In this document: piece after piece, positions 47,235 through 55,362 of the stretch | Position numbering within the stretch: the first letter of the stretch is position 1 | Layout: each line of letters opens with the position of its first letter | Source of the DNA: Qaidamihabitans albus | GTDB taxonomy: Bacteria > Actinomycetota > Actinomycetes > Mycobacteriales > Pseudonocardiaceae | Reading direction: 5' to 3' | Length of the DNA stretch: 64,000 bases | NCBI RefSeq assembly: GCF_016464705.1 | Contig: NZ_JAEHOB010000010.1 | Coordinates: 151,112 to 215,111 of the forward strand | Notes under the pieces: generated by a model | What the model saw: the letters and a program-made list of their open reading frames with translations, nothing else | Told to the model about the DNA's origin: nothing | The model's database searches: none | Position numbers and translations under genes: made by a program

Positions 47235-47283
47235 CCCCAATGTGGCGTTGGTTGCGTCCAACGCACCCAATGCCACATTGGGG
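47235..47283. terminator. Hairpin between nrdJ and the ferritin-like gene
   Basis: Perfect 12-bp arms CCCCAATGTGGC (47235-47246) and GCCACATTGGGG (47272-47283) with a nested 7-bp stem GCGTTGG (47245-47251) / CCAACGC (47258-47264). It lies 18 nt after the nrdJ stop and 13 bp before the next start. Same nested architecture as the other intergenic palindromes but unrelated sequence. Confidence 0.6.
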
Positions 47284-47300
47284 GCACGTCGATCGGGGAC

Positions 47301-50159
47301 TCAGCTGCAGCCGGAGGTCGCGCCGCAGCCCTCACAGGCGTAGCAGGAGCCCGCCGGGCGCATCTTCGTCCCGCAGGTCATGCACAGCGGGGCGTCCGCC
47401 GCCTTGCCGAGCTGCAGCTCCACCAGCTCCGTGGTGGTGTGCGCCTCCCGGCCCGTGCCGGAGCCTGCCGGCTGTTCCTCCACGGTGGCCCGCGTGCCGC
47501 TGTAGTCGACGCTGCTGCGCAGCGCCTCCAGATCCACGTTGTCCTGCTCACCACCCGACGTGCCGTAGTCGGACTCGACCTGCGCCGAGCGCTCGTCGGC
47601 CGTGAAGATGCCCAGCTGCGCACGCTTCTCGTAGGGCAGGTAGTCGAGCGCGAGCCTGCGGAACAGGTAGTCGAGCACGCTGGTCGCCATCCGCACGTCC
47701 GGGTCGTCGGTCATCCCGGCCGGCTCGAACCGCAGGTTGGCGAACTTCGAGACGTAGAACTCCAGCGGGATGCCGTACTGCAGGCCCACCGATATCGACA
47801 TCGAGAACGCGTCCATCACGCCCGCGAGCGTGGACCCCTGCTTGCCGAGCTTGACGAACATCTCGCCGAGGCCGTCGTCCGGGTAGGAGCCCGCCGTGAG
47901 GTATCCCTCGGCGCCGCCGACCGTGAAGGACACGGTCTGGCTCGGCCGCTTCTTCGGCAGGCGCTTGCGCACCGGGCGGTACTCGACGATCCGCTCGGGC
48001 TCCTCGGCGGCCGCGTCCTTCCTTCCCGTGGAGAGCGGCTGGCCCACCTTGCAGTTGTCGCGGTAGATGGCGAGCGCCTTGAGGCCGAGCTTCCAGCCCT
48101 GGAAGTAGATCTCCTCGACGTCCTCGACGGTCGCCTGCTCCGGCATGTTGACGGTCTTCGAGATCGCGCCGGACAGGAAGGGCTGCACCGCGGCCATCAT
48201 CCGCACGTGCCCCATCGGGGCGATGGAACGCTCGCCGACGGCGCAGTCGAACACCTCGTAGTGCTCCGGCCGAAGGCCCGGTGCGTCCATCACGTGACCG
48301 TGCTGGGCCACATAGTCGACGATCGCCTCGACCTGCTCCTCCTGGTAACCGAGCGAGTGCAGCGCCCGCGGCACGGTCTGGTTCACGATCTGCATCGAAC
48401 CACCGCCGACGAGCTTCTTGAACTTCACCAGCGAGAAGTCCGGCTCGATCCCGGTGGTGTCGCAGTCCATCATGAAGCCGATCGTGCCGGTGGGCGCGAG
48501 CACGCTGGCCTGCGCGTTGCGCCAGCCGCTGGCGGTGCCGATCTCGATGCCGCGCTGCCACTCGCGCGTGGCGAGCGAGCGTACGTTGACGTCGTTGGTG
48601 TGGTGCGTGCGGATCTGGTCGTTCGCCGCGGCGTGCTTGCGCATCACCCGCTGGTGCGCCTCGGCGTTGCGGGCGTACCCCTCGTAGGGGCCGACCACGG
48701 CCGCGAGCTCGGCAGAACGCCGGTACGACACACCGGTCATCAGGGAGGTGATCGCGGCGGCCAGTGCGCGCCCGCCGTCGGAGTCGTACGCGTGGCCGGT
48801 GGCCATGAGCAGGGCGCCGAGATTGGCGTAGCCGATGCCGAGCTGGCGGAACTTCCGCGTGGTGTCGCCGATCGCCTCGGTCGGGAAGTCGGCGAAGCAG
48901 ATGGAGATGTCCATCGCCGTGATCACCAGCTCGACGGCCCTGGCGAACAGCTGCGCGTCGAACGTGCCGTCCTCGCGAACGAACTTCAGCAGGTTGAGCG
49001 AGGCGAGGTTGCAGCTCGAGTTGTCCAGGTGCATGTACTCCGAGCACGGGTTGGAGGCGCTGATCCGGCCGGACTCGGGGCACGTGTGCCAGTCGTTGAT
49101 CGTGCTGTCGTACTGCAGCCCCGGGTCGGCGCACTCCCAGGCGGCCTGCGCCATCTTGCGGAACAGCGACTTCGCGTCGGTCCGCTCGATGACCTCACCG
49201 GTCAGCCGGGCGCGCAGGCCGAACTCGCTCTCGGCCTCCACCGCCCGCATGAACTCGTCGGACACGCGCACCGAGTTGTTCGCGTTCTGGTACTGCACCG
49301 ACGAGATGTCCGCGCCACTGAGGTCCATGTCGAAGCCCGCGTCACGCAGCACGCGGATCTTCTTCTCCTCCTTGGCCTTGGTCTCGATGAACTCCTCGAT
49401 GTCGGGGTGGTCCACGTCGAGCACGACCATCTTCGCGGCCCGCCGGGTGGCGCCGCCCGATTTGATGGTGCCCGCCGACGCGTCGGCGCCGCGCATGAAC
49501 GAGACCGGGCCGGACGCGGTGCCGCCCGAGGAGAGCAGTTCCTTGGAGGAGCGGATCCTGGAGAGGTTGAGCCCCGCGCCGGAACCGCCCTTGAAGATCA
49601 GTCCCTCCTCGCGGTACCAGTTGAGGATCGACTCCATCGCGTCGTCGACGGAGAGGATGAAGCAGGCCGAGACCTGCTGCTTCGACGCCGTACCGACGTT
49701 GAACCAGACCGGGGAGTTGAAGCTGAAGACCTGGTGCAGCAGCATCCAGGTCAGCTCGTGCTCGAAGATCTCGGCGTCGCCGGGGGCCGCGAAGTAGCCG
49801 TGGTCGACACCGGCCTTGACGTAGGTCTTCACCACGCGGTCGATGAGCTGCTTGAGGCTGTGCTCGCGCTCCGGGCTGCCGACGGCGCCGCGGAAGTACT
49901 TGCTCGCCACGATGTTGGTGGCGTTGACCGACCAGAACTCGGGGAACTCGACGCCGCGCTGCTCGAAGTTCACGGTGCCGTCGCGCCAGTTGGTCATCAC
50001 GACATCGCGCGACTCCCACTGCACCTCGTCGTACGGGTGCACCCCCTCGGTGGTGAACACACGCCGCACGGTGAGGCCGGTACGCCCGTTCGCGCGGTCC
50101 TTGCGCGATTTGCCGGATGCACCGCCGGCCTCGGCGTCCACTCCCACGGTCTCTGTCAT
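47301..50159 (-). CDS. nrdJ: Class II (adenosylcobalamin-dependent) ribonucleotide reductase
   Basis: 952 aa. Converts ribonucleotides to deoxyribonucleotides using coenzyme B12, with or without oxygen. RNR barrel motifs: FNSPVWFNVG, NPCSEYMHLDNSSCNLASLNLL (catalytic Cys-x-Glu), APTGTIGFMMDCDTTGIEPD; C-terminal adenosylcobalamin/regulatory region and a terminal cysteine-rich zinc-ribbon-like tail (CMTCG, CYACEGCG). ATG 50157-50159 with GGGAGAGGGAGTC upstream; 34 nt after nrdR. Intact and of normal length. Confidence 0.97.
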   Translation of the reverse strand: MTETVGVDAEAGGASGKSRKDRANGRTGLTVRRVFTTEGVHPYDEVQWESRDVVMTNWRDGTVNFEQRGVEFPEFWSVNATNIVASKYFRGAVGSPEREHSLKQLIDRVVKTYVKAGVDHGYFAAPGDAEIFEHELTWMLLHQVFSFNSPVWFNVGTASKQQVSACFILSVDDAMESILNWYREEGLIFKGGSGAGLNLSRIRSSKELLSSGGTASGPVSFMRGADASAGTIKSGGATRRAAKMVVLDVDHPDIEEFIETKAKEEKKIRVLRDAGFDMDLSGADISSVQYQNANNSVRVSDEFMRAVEAESEFGLRARLTGEVIERTDAKSLFRKMAQAAWECADPGLQYDSTINDWHTCPESGRISASNPCSEYMHLDNSSCNLASLNLLKFVREDGTFDAQLFARAVELVITAMDISICFADFPTEAIGDTTRKFRQLGIGYANLGALLMATGHAYDSDGGRALAAAITSLMTGVSYRRSAELAAVVGPYEGYARNAEAHQRVMRKHAAANDQIRTHHTNDVNVRSLATREWQRGIEIGTASGWRNAQASVLAPTGTIGFMMDCDTTGIEPDFSLVKFKKLVGGGSMQIVNQTVPRALHSLGYQEEQVEAIVDYVAQHGHVMDAPGLRPEHYEVFDCAVGERSIAPMGHVRMMAAVQPFLSGAISKTVNMPEQATVEDVEEIYFQGWKLGLKALAIYRDNCKVGQPLSTGRKDAAAEEPERIVEYRPVRKRLPKKRPSQTVSFTVGGAEGYLTAGSYPDDGLGEMFVKLGKQGSTLAGVMDAFSMSISVGLQYGIPLEFYVSKFANLRFEPAGMTDDPDVRMATSVLDYLFRRLALDYLPYEKRAQLGIFTADERSAQVESDYGTSGGEQDNVDLEALRSSVDYSGTRATVEEQPAGSGTGREAHTTTELVELQLGKAADAPLCMTCGTKMRPAGSCYACEGCGATSGCS

Positions 50160-50193
50160 GACTCCCTCTCCCGCGTTCGCATGCACGGCGACC

Positions 50194-50688
50194 TCACGCG
50201 TCGCCCGTGTCCTTCTCGCTGTCGTCCCGCCCGGCCGAAGCCGCCATAGCCTCACGGAGGTCCGCAATCTCCTTCTCGAAGTCCTCGACGGAGGAGAACG
50301 AGCGATAAACGCTCGCGAACCGCAGGTAGGCCACCCCGTCCAGCTCCCGGAGCGGGCCGAGAATCGCCAGGCCGACCTCATGGCTCGGGATCTCCGCGAC
50401 TCCGGCCGACCTGATCGACTCCTCCACGCGCTGAGCGAGCTGCTGCAGCGCGTCGTCGTCGACGGGCCTGCCCTGGCAGGCGCGGCGGACCCCCCGGACC
50501 ACCTTGTCCCGGCTGAACTGCTCGGTGACCCCGGAACGTTTGACGACGGCGAGCACCATCGTCTCCGAGGTGGTGAACCGGCGGCCGCACTGGGAGCACG
50601 ACCGGCGGCGACGGATCGCCTGCCCCTCGTCCACCTCGCGCGAGTCGACGACGCGGGAGTCGGCATGCCGGCAGAACGGGCACCGCAC
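50194..50688 (-). CDS. nrdR: NrdR transcriptional repressor of ribonucleotide reductase
   Basis: 164 aa. Zinc-ribbon with Cys 3, 6, 31 and 34, then an ATP-cone domain about 47-137 ([24 protein letters not shown]), the arrangement by which NrdR senses ATP/dATP and represses nrd promoters. GTG 50686-50688 with a very strong GGGGAGGTGATC upstream. It precedes nrdJ in one operon, as in Streptomyces, so it probably autoregulates the pair. Confidence 0.97.
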   Translation of the reverse strand: MRCPFCRHADSRVVDSREVDEGQAIRRRRSCSQCGRRFTTSETMVLAVVKRSGVTEQFSRDKVVRGVRRACQGRPVDDDALQQLAQRVEESIRSAGVAEIPSHEVGLAILGPLRELDGVAYLRFASVYRSFSSVEDFEKEIADLREAMAASAGRDDSEKDTGDA

Positions 50689-50827
50689 CGCCGATCACCT
50701 CCCCTCTCCATCGGCTCCGCCAGCAGCCTGCTCAGCTACCGGGATCCGCACGTTCAGGGCCACGCCACCCTGGTGATCAACGTGTGGACATCCGGTGAGT
50801 GAACGCCGCCGAACTGTGGACAACTAC

Positions 50828-50883
50828 CTACGATTCTACCCCAACCTGTGGACCAACTACAGGCGTGTAACTACTAGATGTAG
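50828..50883. promoter_or_regulatory. Candidate NrdR boxes upstream of nrdRJ
   Basis: CTACGATTCTAC (50828-50839) and CTAGATGTAG (50874-50883, within CTACTAGATGTAG) resemble the NrdR-box core CTATATATAG. They are in an AT-richer patch of the 288-bp gap upstream of nrdR. Centre spacing is 45 bp, wider than the about 31 bp usual for NrdR pairs, so only the second is reasonably convincing. The rest of the gap shows no gene. Confidence 0.4.
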
Positions 50884-50976
50884 GGGTTGACCTTAGAAGG
50901 CGCGCGTACCAAGCGCAAGCGACACAACGGGGTGACCGCGGCCATATTCGGCGCGCGACGAGGGATGTTCAGGGTG

Positions 50977-51468
50977 TCACGGACGGGCGGACGTCACTCC
51001 TTGGTGTGGCACGAGCAGCGGTGTGCCGGCCTCGACGGCAGGGCCGGACAAGCCGTTCAGCTCCTCGATGCGCTCGACGACGGCACCCGGGTCGCTGTCC
51101 GGAGCGAACTCGACGGCGACATCCCACAGCGTCTCGCCGGGAGCCACCGGCACGAGAACGGTCCGTTCGGGCACGGTGGCCGCGCCGCCCGCGGCGAGCC
51201 CGTTCGCGAGCAGTCCCAGCCCCACCACTGCCGCGAAGACCGCGGCGGCGAGCGCGAGCAGCCACGGCCACCGACGCGCCACCGGGCGGGGCGCGCAGGA
51301 CCGGACCGGCGCGTGCGGGTGCCCGGCGACCACCCGCACGCGGGTCGGCGGACGGCGCGGCTCGCCGCGTCGCGGCCGCCGTGCCGGCGCCGCGACGTGC
51401 GGGTATCCCGTACCGGCATGCCCGGCGGGACGGGCCTCGCCGGTCTCCCTGTGCACCAGAACCGACAT
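50977..51468 (-). CDS. LysM membrane protein, SOS division-inhibitor type (ChiZ/DivS-like)
   Basis: 163 aa. Arg/Pro-rich N-terminus, one membrane helix about residues 69-92 (LLALAAAVFAAVVGLGLLANGLA), and a C-terminal LysM domain (PGETLWDVAVEFAPDSDPGAVVERIEELNGL...AGTPLLVP). Sits divergent to lexA and next to nrdR exactly like Rv2719c (ChiZ) in M. tuberculosis and DivS in corynebacteria, SOS-induced proteins that slow division (established knowledge). ATG 51466-51468 with GAGGAGG upstream. SOS boxes lie 59-155 bp upstream of its start. Confidence 0.87.
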   Translation of the reverse strand: MSVLVHRETGEARPAGHAGTGYPHVAAPARRPRRGEPRRPPTRVRVVAGHPHAPVRSCAPRPVARRWPWLLALAAAVFAAVVGLGLLANGLAAGGAATVPERTVLVPVAPGETLWDVAVEFAPDSDPGAVVERIEELNGLSGPAVEAGTPLLVPHQGVTSARP

Positions 51469-51526
51469 CGGAACCTCCTCGCAGTTCGCTCTGCCACGCC
51501 CGACCGCCACCGCGAGCTCCGGCGAG

Positions 51527-51542
51527 TCGAACAGGCGTTCTA
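51527..51542. promoter_or_regulatory. LexA (SOS) box 1
   Basis: TCGAACAGGCGTTCTA matches the actinobacterial SOS consensus TCGAAC-N4-GTTCGA in 11 of 12 fixed bases. Closest box to the LysM division-inhibitor gene. Confidence 0.8.
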
Positions 51543-51558
51543 TCGAACGCCCGTGCGA
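51543..51558. promoter_or_regulatory. LexA (SOS) box 2
   Basis: TCGAACGCCCGTGCGA, 11 of 12 fixed consensus bases (GTTC reads GTGC), directly adjoining box 1 so two LexA dimers could bind side by side. Confidence 0.7.
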
Positions 51559-51607
51559 ATGTGTACCACCAGGCACCGACAAAATCGAGTCCGGCCCGGC
51601 GTGTCGA

Positions 51608-51623
51608 TCGAACAGACGTTTGA
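51608..51623. promoter_or_regulatory. LexA (SOS) box 3
   Basis: TCGAACAGACGTTTGA, 11 of 12 fixed consensus bases. About 160 bp upstream of the lexA GTG; the best candidate for lexA autoregulation. Confidence 0.75.
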
Positions 51624-51782
51624 AATCGCCGGTGTGGCGAGCTACCGTCGACGCCGGGTAGACGAAGCGGTGACGGAGCGCACGGTCCGGCAGCACAGGC
51701 AGGGCAGGGCGGGCATGGCGCTGGCGGCACCGGAGCACGACCGGGTACGGCACCCGCCGGCCCTCGACCGGGAGGCAACGCA

Positions 51783-52520
51783 GTGGCACGCAACGGCAAG
51801 GACGGCGCCGGCGGTGGCGGTAACGCGATCGAGGCCATCGGCGGCGCGGGAGCTGCCGGCGACGAGGGCGGCAAGGTGCACACCCTCCCCGAGTTCGAGG
51901 ACCAGGACGAGAACCTCACCCCGCGCCAGCGCCAGGTGCTCGAGGTGATCCGGTCGTGGGTCGACCGGTACGGATACCCGCCGAGCGTCCGGGAGATCGG
52001 CGAGGCGGTGGGCCTCACCTCCACCTCGTCGGTGTCGCACCAGCTACGTGCGCTCCAGCGCAAGGGATACCTGCGGCGGGACGCGAACCGGCCGCGCGCG
52101 GTGGGGGTGCTCCCGGCCGACGTGGTGCCCGCCGAGGAGCTGCCGAAGCCCGCGTTCGTGCCGCTGGTCGGGCGCATCGCCGCCGGTGGCCCGGTGCTGG
52201 CCGAGGAGGCCATCGAGGACGTCTTCCCCCTGCCGAGGGACATCGTCGGCGAGGGTGAGGTGTTCCTGCTCAGCGTCACCGGTGACTCGATGATCGATGC
52301 GGCGATCACCGACGGCGACTGGGTCGTGGTCCGGCAGCAGCCGGACGCCGAGAACGGTGACATCGTGGCCGCGATGATCGAGGGCGAGGCGACCGTCAAG
52401 ACCTTCAAGCGCAAGGACGGGCATGTGTGGCTGATGCCGCACAACGAGGCCTACGACCCGATCCCCGGCGACGAGGCGACCATCCTCGGCAAGGTCGTCG
52501 CCGTGCTCCGCAGGCTCTGA
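51783..52520 (+). CDS. lexA: LexA repressor
   Basis: 245 aa SOS repressor/autopeptidase. Gly-rich N-terminal extension (1-40), winged helix about 45-110 ([27 protein letters not shown]), cleavage site Ala134-Gly135 in RIAAGG, catalytic Ser169 (TGDSM) and Lys206 (ATVKT). GTG 51783 with GGGAGGCAAC upstream; an internal start near residue 31 would give a mycobacterium-length protein and is an alternative. Divergent from the LysM gene. Confidence 0.97.
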   Translation: MARNGKDGAGGGGNAIEAIGGAGAAGDEGGKVHTLPEFEDQDENLTPRQRQVLEVIRSWVDRYGYPPSVREIGEAVGLTSTSSVSHQLRALQRKGYLRRDANRPRAVGVLPADVVPAEELPKPAFVPLVGRIAAGGPVLAEEAIEDVFPLPRDIVGEGEVFLLSVTGDSMIDAAITDGDWVVVRQQPDAENGDIVAAMIEGEATVKTFKRKDGHVWLMPHNEAYDPIPGDEATILGKVVAVLRRL

Positions 52521-52532
52521 GGCCCCGGCCAC

Positions 52533-52578
52533 CTCGTGAGTGCCTGCACGAGTTCTCACTCGCGTGGGCACTCACGAG
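52533..52578. repeat. 46-bp palindrome, copy 3
   Basis: Outer arms as in the other copies, extended to 12 bp (CTCGTGAGTGCC pairs with GGCACTCACGAG), inner CGAGT/ACTCG. It fills the 66-bp gap between the convergent 3' ends of lexA (12 nt after the stop) and the next gene (8 nt from its stop). Confidence 0.9.
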
Positions 52579-52586
52579 ACTTGACG

Positions 52587-53618
52587 CTAGCGGCGCAGCT
52601 TGCCGAAGCCGAAGACCAGCAACGCGGCGGCGAACACCGCGACGGCGATTCCCGGCAGCACCGGCAGGCCCGGTGAGTCCTCCTCCCCAGCCGCGGCGGA
52701 ATCGCCGGCCGAGCCGTCCGTGCCGCCTGCCGAGGGATCGTCGGGAACGAGCTCCGCGGCACCGGGCACGGCGCGAACGGGACTCCCGACCCCTTCGCCT
52801 GCCGAGAGCAGCGTGCCGTCGGCCTCGAAGGCGATAGCCTCGCCCTGACCCTCGTCCGGCAGCGGCACCCGCACCGGCTCCCGCCGGAACGCGGCGGGAA
52901 TGTCGCCGTCCGGCACCGGGTAGAGGTAGGCGTCGGTGTAGGTGCGCACGGCGACAACGCTGCCGTCGTGGGCCGAGGCGGCACCGGTCACGAGCAGCGA
53001 ACCGGTCGCACCCACCGGTCCGCCCGGAGTGTCGGTCGAGGTCAGTCGCAGCGAACCGACGTGTTCCAGTGCGGTGGGGCCCGGGCTGGCGAGCGGTCCG
53101 GCCGGGCGGTACACATCGGCCTTGCCCAGAACGTTCTTCGTGATGATGTAGGGCGTCCCGGACTCGTCGAGCAGCAGTGCCTCGGCATCGTGCGCGCCGT
53201 CGGGGTAGGTCAGCCGGTACAGCGTCGCGGCGCCGCCGGGCGGCAGCGCGTGCAGGGCCACCGTTTCCCGCTGCTTGCGGTTGTCCCCGGTGTCACCGAG
53301 CCACAGGGTGCCGTCGGCGGCACGGGCCAGATCCTCGACGTCGTAGGGATCCGCGGGGTCGGTGAGCACGTCCCGCACGGCGCAGTCGCGGTCCAGCACG
53401 AAGACCTCGAGCCGGGTGCCACCGTCGTTGACGGCGTACCAGCCGTCGTCGGCGGCGACCAGCCCGGAGAGCTCGCCGAGCCGGGGATCCTCCACCGAGC
53501 ACACCGTCTCCGGGGCCGGCGGCGCCCCCAGTGCGGGCGCGGGTGCCGCCGCGAACAACGCGGCGAGCACGGACACAGCCAGCATTCTCCCGAGACGGCG
53601 CGAGCACACGGTCGCCAC
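52587..53618 (-). CDS. Secreted, membrane-anchored propeller-like protein
   Basis: 343 aa of unknown function. Signal peptide about 1-31 (MLAVSVLAALFAAAPAPALGA), a soluble region with repeated WLGDTGDNR-, VNDGGTRLEV- and YIITKNVLGKADVYR-type strands suggestive of a beta-propeller, an acidic Gly/Ser/Ala linker about 285-310, and a C-terminal membrane helix (LPGIAVAVFAAALLVFGFG) followed by KLRR. So it is probably surface-exposed with a C-terminal anchor. GTG 53616-53618 used; ATG 53583-53585 is an alternative. Confidence 0.8.
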   Translation of the reverse strand: MATVCSRRLGRMLAVSVLAALFAAAPAPALGAPPAPETVCSVEDPRLGELSGLVAADDGWYAVNDGGTRLEVFVLDRDCAVRDVLTDPADPYDVEDLARAADGTLWLGDTGDNRKQRETVALHALPPGGAATLYRLTYPDGAHDAEALLLDESGTPYIITKNVLGKADVYRPAGPLASPGPTALEHVGSLRLTSTDTPGGPVGATGSLLVTGAASAHDGSVVAVRTYTDAYLYPVPDGDIPAAFRREPVRVPLPDEGQGEAIAFEADGTLLSAGEGVGSPVRAVPGAAELVPDDPSAGGTDGSAGDSAAAGEEDSPGLPVLPGIAVAVFAAALLVFGFGKLRR

Positions 53619-53651
53619 AGTAGCGGCCGGCGGCGTCCGGGAGACGTGCCG

Positions 53652-54509
53652 CTACCCCGGGATGCCGTCCTCGGTCATGGCCTGGGTGCCGATCACGTTG
53701 AGCAGCCTGAGCCGGTCGGCGGTGTCGCTGCCGGGGGCAGCGGTGTAGGCGACGATGCGCAGGTCGCTGCCGGAAGCTGTGAGCACGTCACAGTCGATGG
53801 CGAGTGTTCCGACCTCGGCGTGGTGCATGGTCTTGGTGTGCGTCTCGTGGACTCCGACGGTTCCGGTGTCCCACAGGTCCGCGAAGCGGGTGCTGACACT
53901 CCGCAGGTCCTTGATCAGTGAGCGCAGACCGGCGTCGGCGGCGTAGCGGGCGGTTGCCGCCCTGAGATCGGCGACCAAGGCCGCCTCGAACCGGGCCTCC
54001 TGCTCGGGAGTGTGGCTGACGTGGCTCGGCAGGCCGGCGAAATGCCGCCAGACGATGTTGCGCTCGCGTCCGCGCAGCGTGGAAGCGTCACCGTGCAAGG
54101 CGGCCCACAACGGGTTCCACAGGATCAGGTTCCAGGCCGCGTCGTACACGCTCAGCGGCGCGCCGTCCAGCTGGTCGATCAGCCTTCGGACCCCCGGCGG
54201 GATGTGCGCCGACACCTGCCCGGGGCCCGGCGCCGTCTGCCCGGCGAGCACATACAGGTGTTCGCGCTCGGCCGCCGACAGCCGCAGCGCGCGGGACAGC
54301 GCGGACAGCACCTGCGGCGACGGGGAGGTGGCCCGGCCCTGTTCCAGGCGGACGATGTAGTCCACCGACAGGCTGGCGAGCTGCGCCAGTTCCTCGCGGC
54401 GCAGCCCGGCGGCCCGCCGTACCCCGCCGGCGGGAAGTCCCGCCACGGTGGGGGCCGTGCGGTCGCGCCAGCCACGCAGCGCCCTGCCCAGTTCCCTCGA
54501 TCCGCTCAC
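53652..54509 (-). CDS. XRE-family regulator with MmyB-like ligand domain
   Basis: 285 aa. N-terminal helix-turn-helix about 30-75 (RREELAQLASLSVDYIVRLEQGR), followed by the MmyB-like domain (PLSVYDAAWNLILWNPLWAALHGD; HTKTMHHAEVGTLAIDCDVL) that is thought to bind small molecules. GTG 54507-54509 chosen because the HTH begins soon after; upstream frame is not coding. Divergent from an SDR gene, a common pairing in actinomycetes in which the regulator controls the oxidoreductase. Confidence 0.9.
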   Translation of the reverse strand: MSGSRELGRALRGWRDRTAPTVAGLPAGGVRRAAGLRREELAQLASLSVDYIVRLEQGRATSPSPQVLSALSRALRLSAAEREHLYVLAGQTAPGPGQVSAHIPPGVRRLIDQLDGAPLSVYDAAWNLILWNPLWAALHGDASTLRGRERNIVWRHFAGLPSHVSHTPEQEARFEAALVADLRAATARYAADAGLRSLIKDLRSVSTRFADLWDTGTVGVHETHTKTMHHAEVGTLAIDCDVLTASGSDLRIVAYTAAPGSDTADRLRLLNVIGTQAMTEDGIPG

Positions 54510-54645
54510 GATCCCAGTATCCGGCCGTCGCGCCCGCGCAGCCTGGTACTGGCAGTCCACAGGTAACGGCGGGCACTGTCTGCCGGTCCGCGGTGCGGTG
54601 AGGGTGGAGGTGTCAGTACCCCACCGATCACCGGAGTGAACATCC

Positions 54646-55347
54646 ATGACGACCACACTGGTCACCGGAGCGAACAAGGGCCTCGGCTTCGAGACGGCCC
54701 GCCGCCTGGTCGAGGCCGGGCACACCGTCTACGCCGGGGCCCGCGACGCCCACCGCGGCCGGGAGGCGGCAGCGCGGCTCGGCGCCCGCTTCGTTCAGCT
54801 CGACGTCACCGACGAGGATTCCGTCAAGGCTGCCGCCGAGTTCGTCCGCGCCGAGGCGGGCCGCCTGGACGTGCTGGTCAACAACGCCGGGATCGTGGGC
54901 GCGCAGAAGCTCGGCCGGGTCGGCGAGGTCACCGGGACCGACATGATGACCACCTTCGACACGAACGTCTTCGGCGTCGTGCGTGTCACGCACGCCTTCC
55001 TGCCGCTGCTGGAGGCAAGCGACGCCCCGGTCGTCGTCAACGTCAGCAGCGGTCTGGGCTCGCTCGCGGCGACCAACGACCCCGGCCGGGTGGAGTTCCA
55101 GGTGACGGTGCTGGACTACAACTCCTCCAAGACCGCACTGGTCATGGTCACCTCGCAGTACGCGAAGGCCTATCCCGCCATCCGGTTCAACGCCGTCGAC
55201 CCCGGCTACACCTCCACCGACCTCAACGGCCACCGGGGCACCCAGACCGTCGAGGAGGGCGCCGGGGTCATCGTCCGCATGGCCACCATCGGCGCCGACG
55301 GCCCGACCGGCGGCTTCTTCGACAACGCAGGCCCGGCCGCCTGGTAG
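54646..55347 (+). CDS. SDR oxidoreductase
   Basis: 233 aa short-chain dehydrogenase of the carbonyl-reductase-like group. TGANKGLGFETARRL cofactor motif at residues 7-21, Arg in YAGARD at the end of beta-2 suggesting NADPH, NNAG, catalytic Ser in NVSSG and YNSSK. ATG 54646 with CGGAG upstream. Probably controlled by the divergent XRE regulator (inference); substrate unknown. Confidence 0.9.
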   Translation: MTTTLVTGANKGLGFETARRLVEAGHTVYAGARDAHRGREAAARLGARFVQLDVTDEDSVKAAAEFVRAEAGRLDVLVNNAGIVGAQKLGRVGEVTGTDMMTTFDTNVFGVVRVTHAFLPLLEASDAPVVVNVSSGLGSLAATNDPGRVEFQVTVLDYNSSKTALVMVTSQYAKAYPAIRFNAVDPGYTSTDLNGHRGTQTVEEGAGVIVRMATIGADGPTGGFFDNAGPAAW

Positions 55348-55362
55348 CGGGCGGGCCGGAAC

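Larger units (their letters stand above)
51469..51782. other. Divergent SOS control region
   Basis: 314-bp gene-free stretch between the LysM gene and lexA. It holds three LexA-box-like palindromes within 97 bp (51527-51623), nearer the LysM gene; the remaining 160 bp before lexA show no further box and no reading frame I would support. Confidence 0.7.

Noticed and set aside
50160..50193. B12 riboswitch ahead of nrdJ
   Set aside because: The gap after nrdR is only 34 nt and the region upstream of nrdR shows no B12-box; class II nrdJ genes usually lack one.
46920..50249. 1109-codon plus-strand open frame
   Set aside because: Entirely antisense to nrdJ/nrdR; its His/Arg/Val-rich translation is the usual product of reading high-GC codons backwards.
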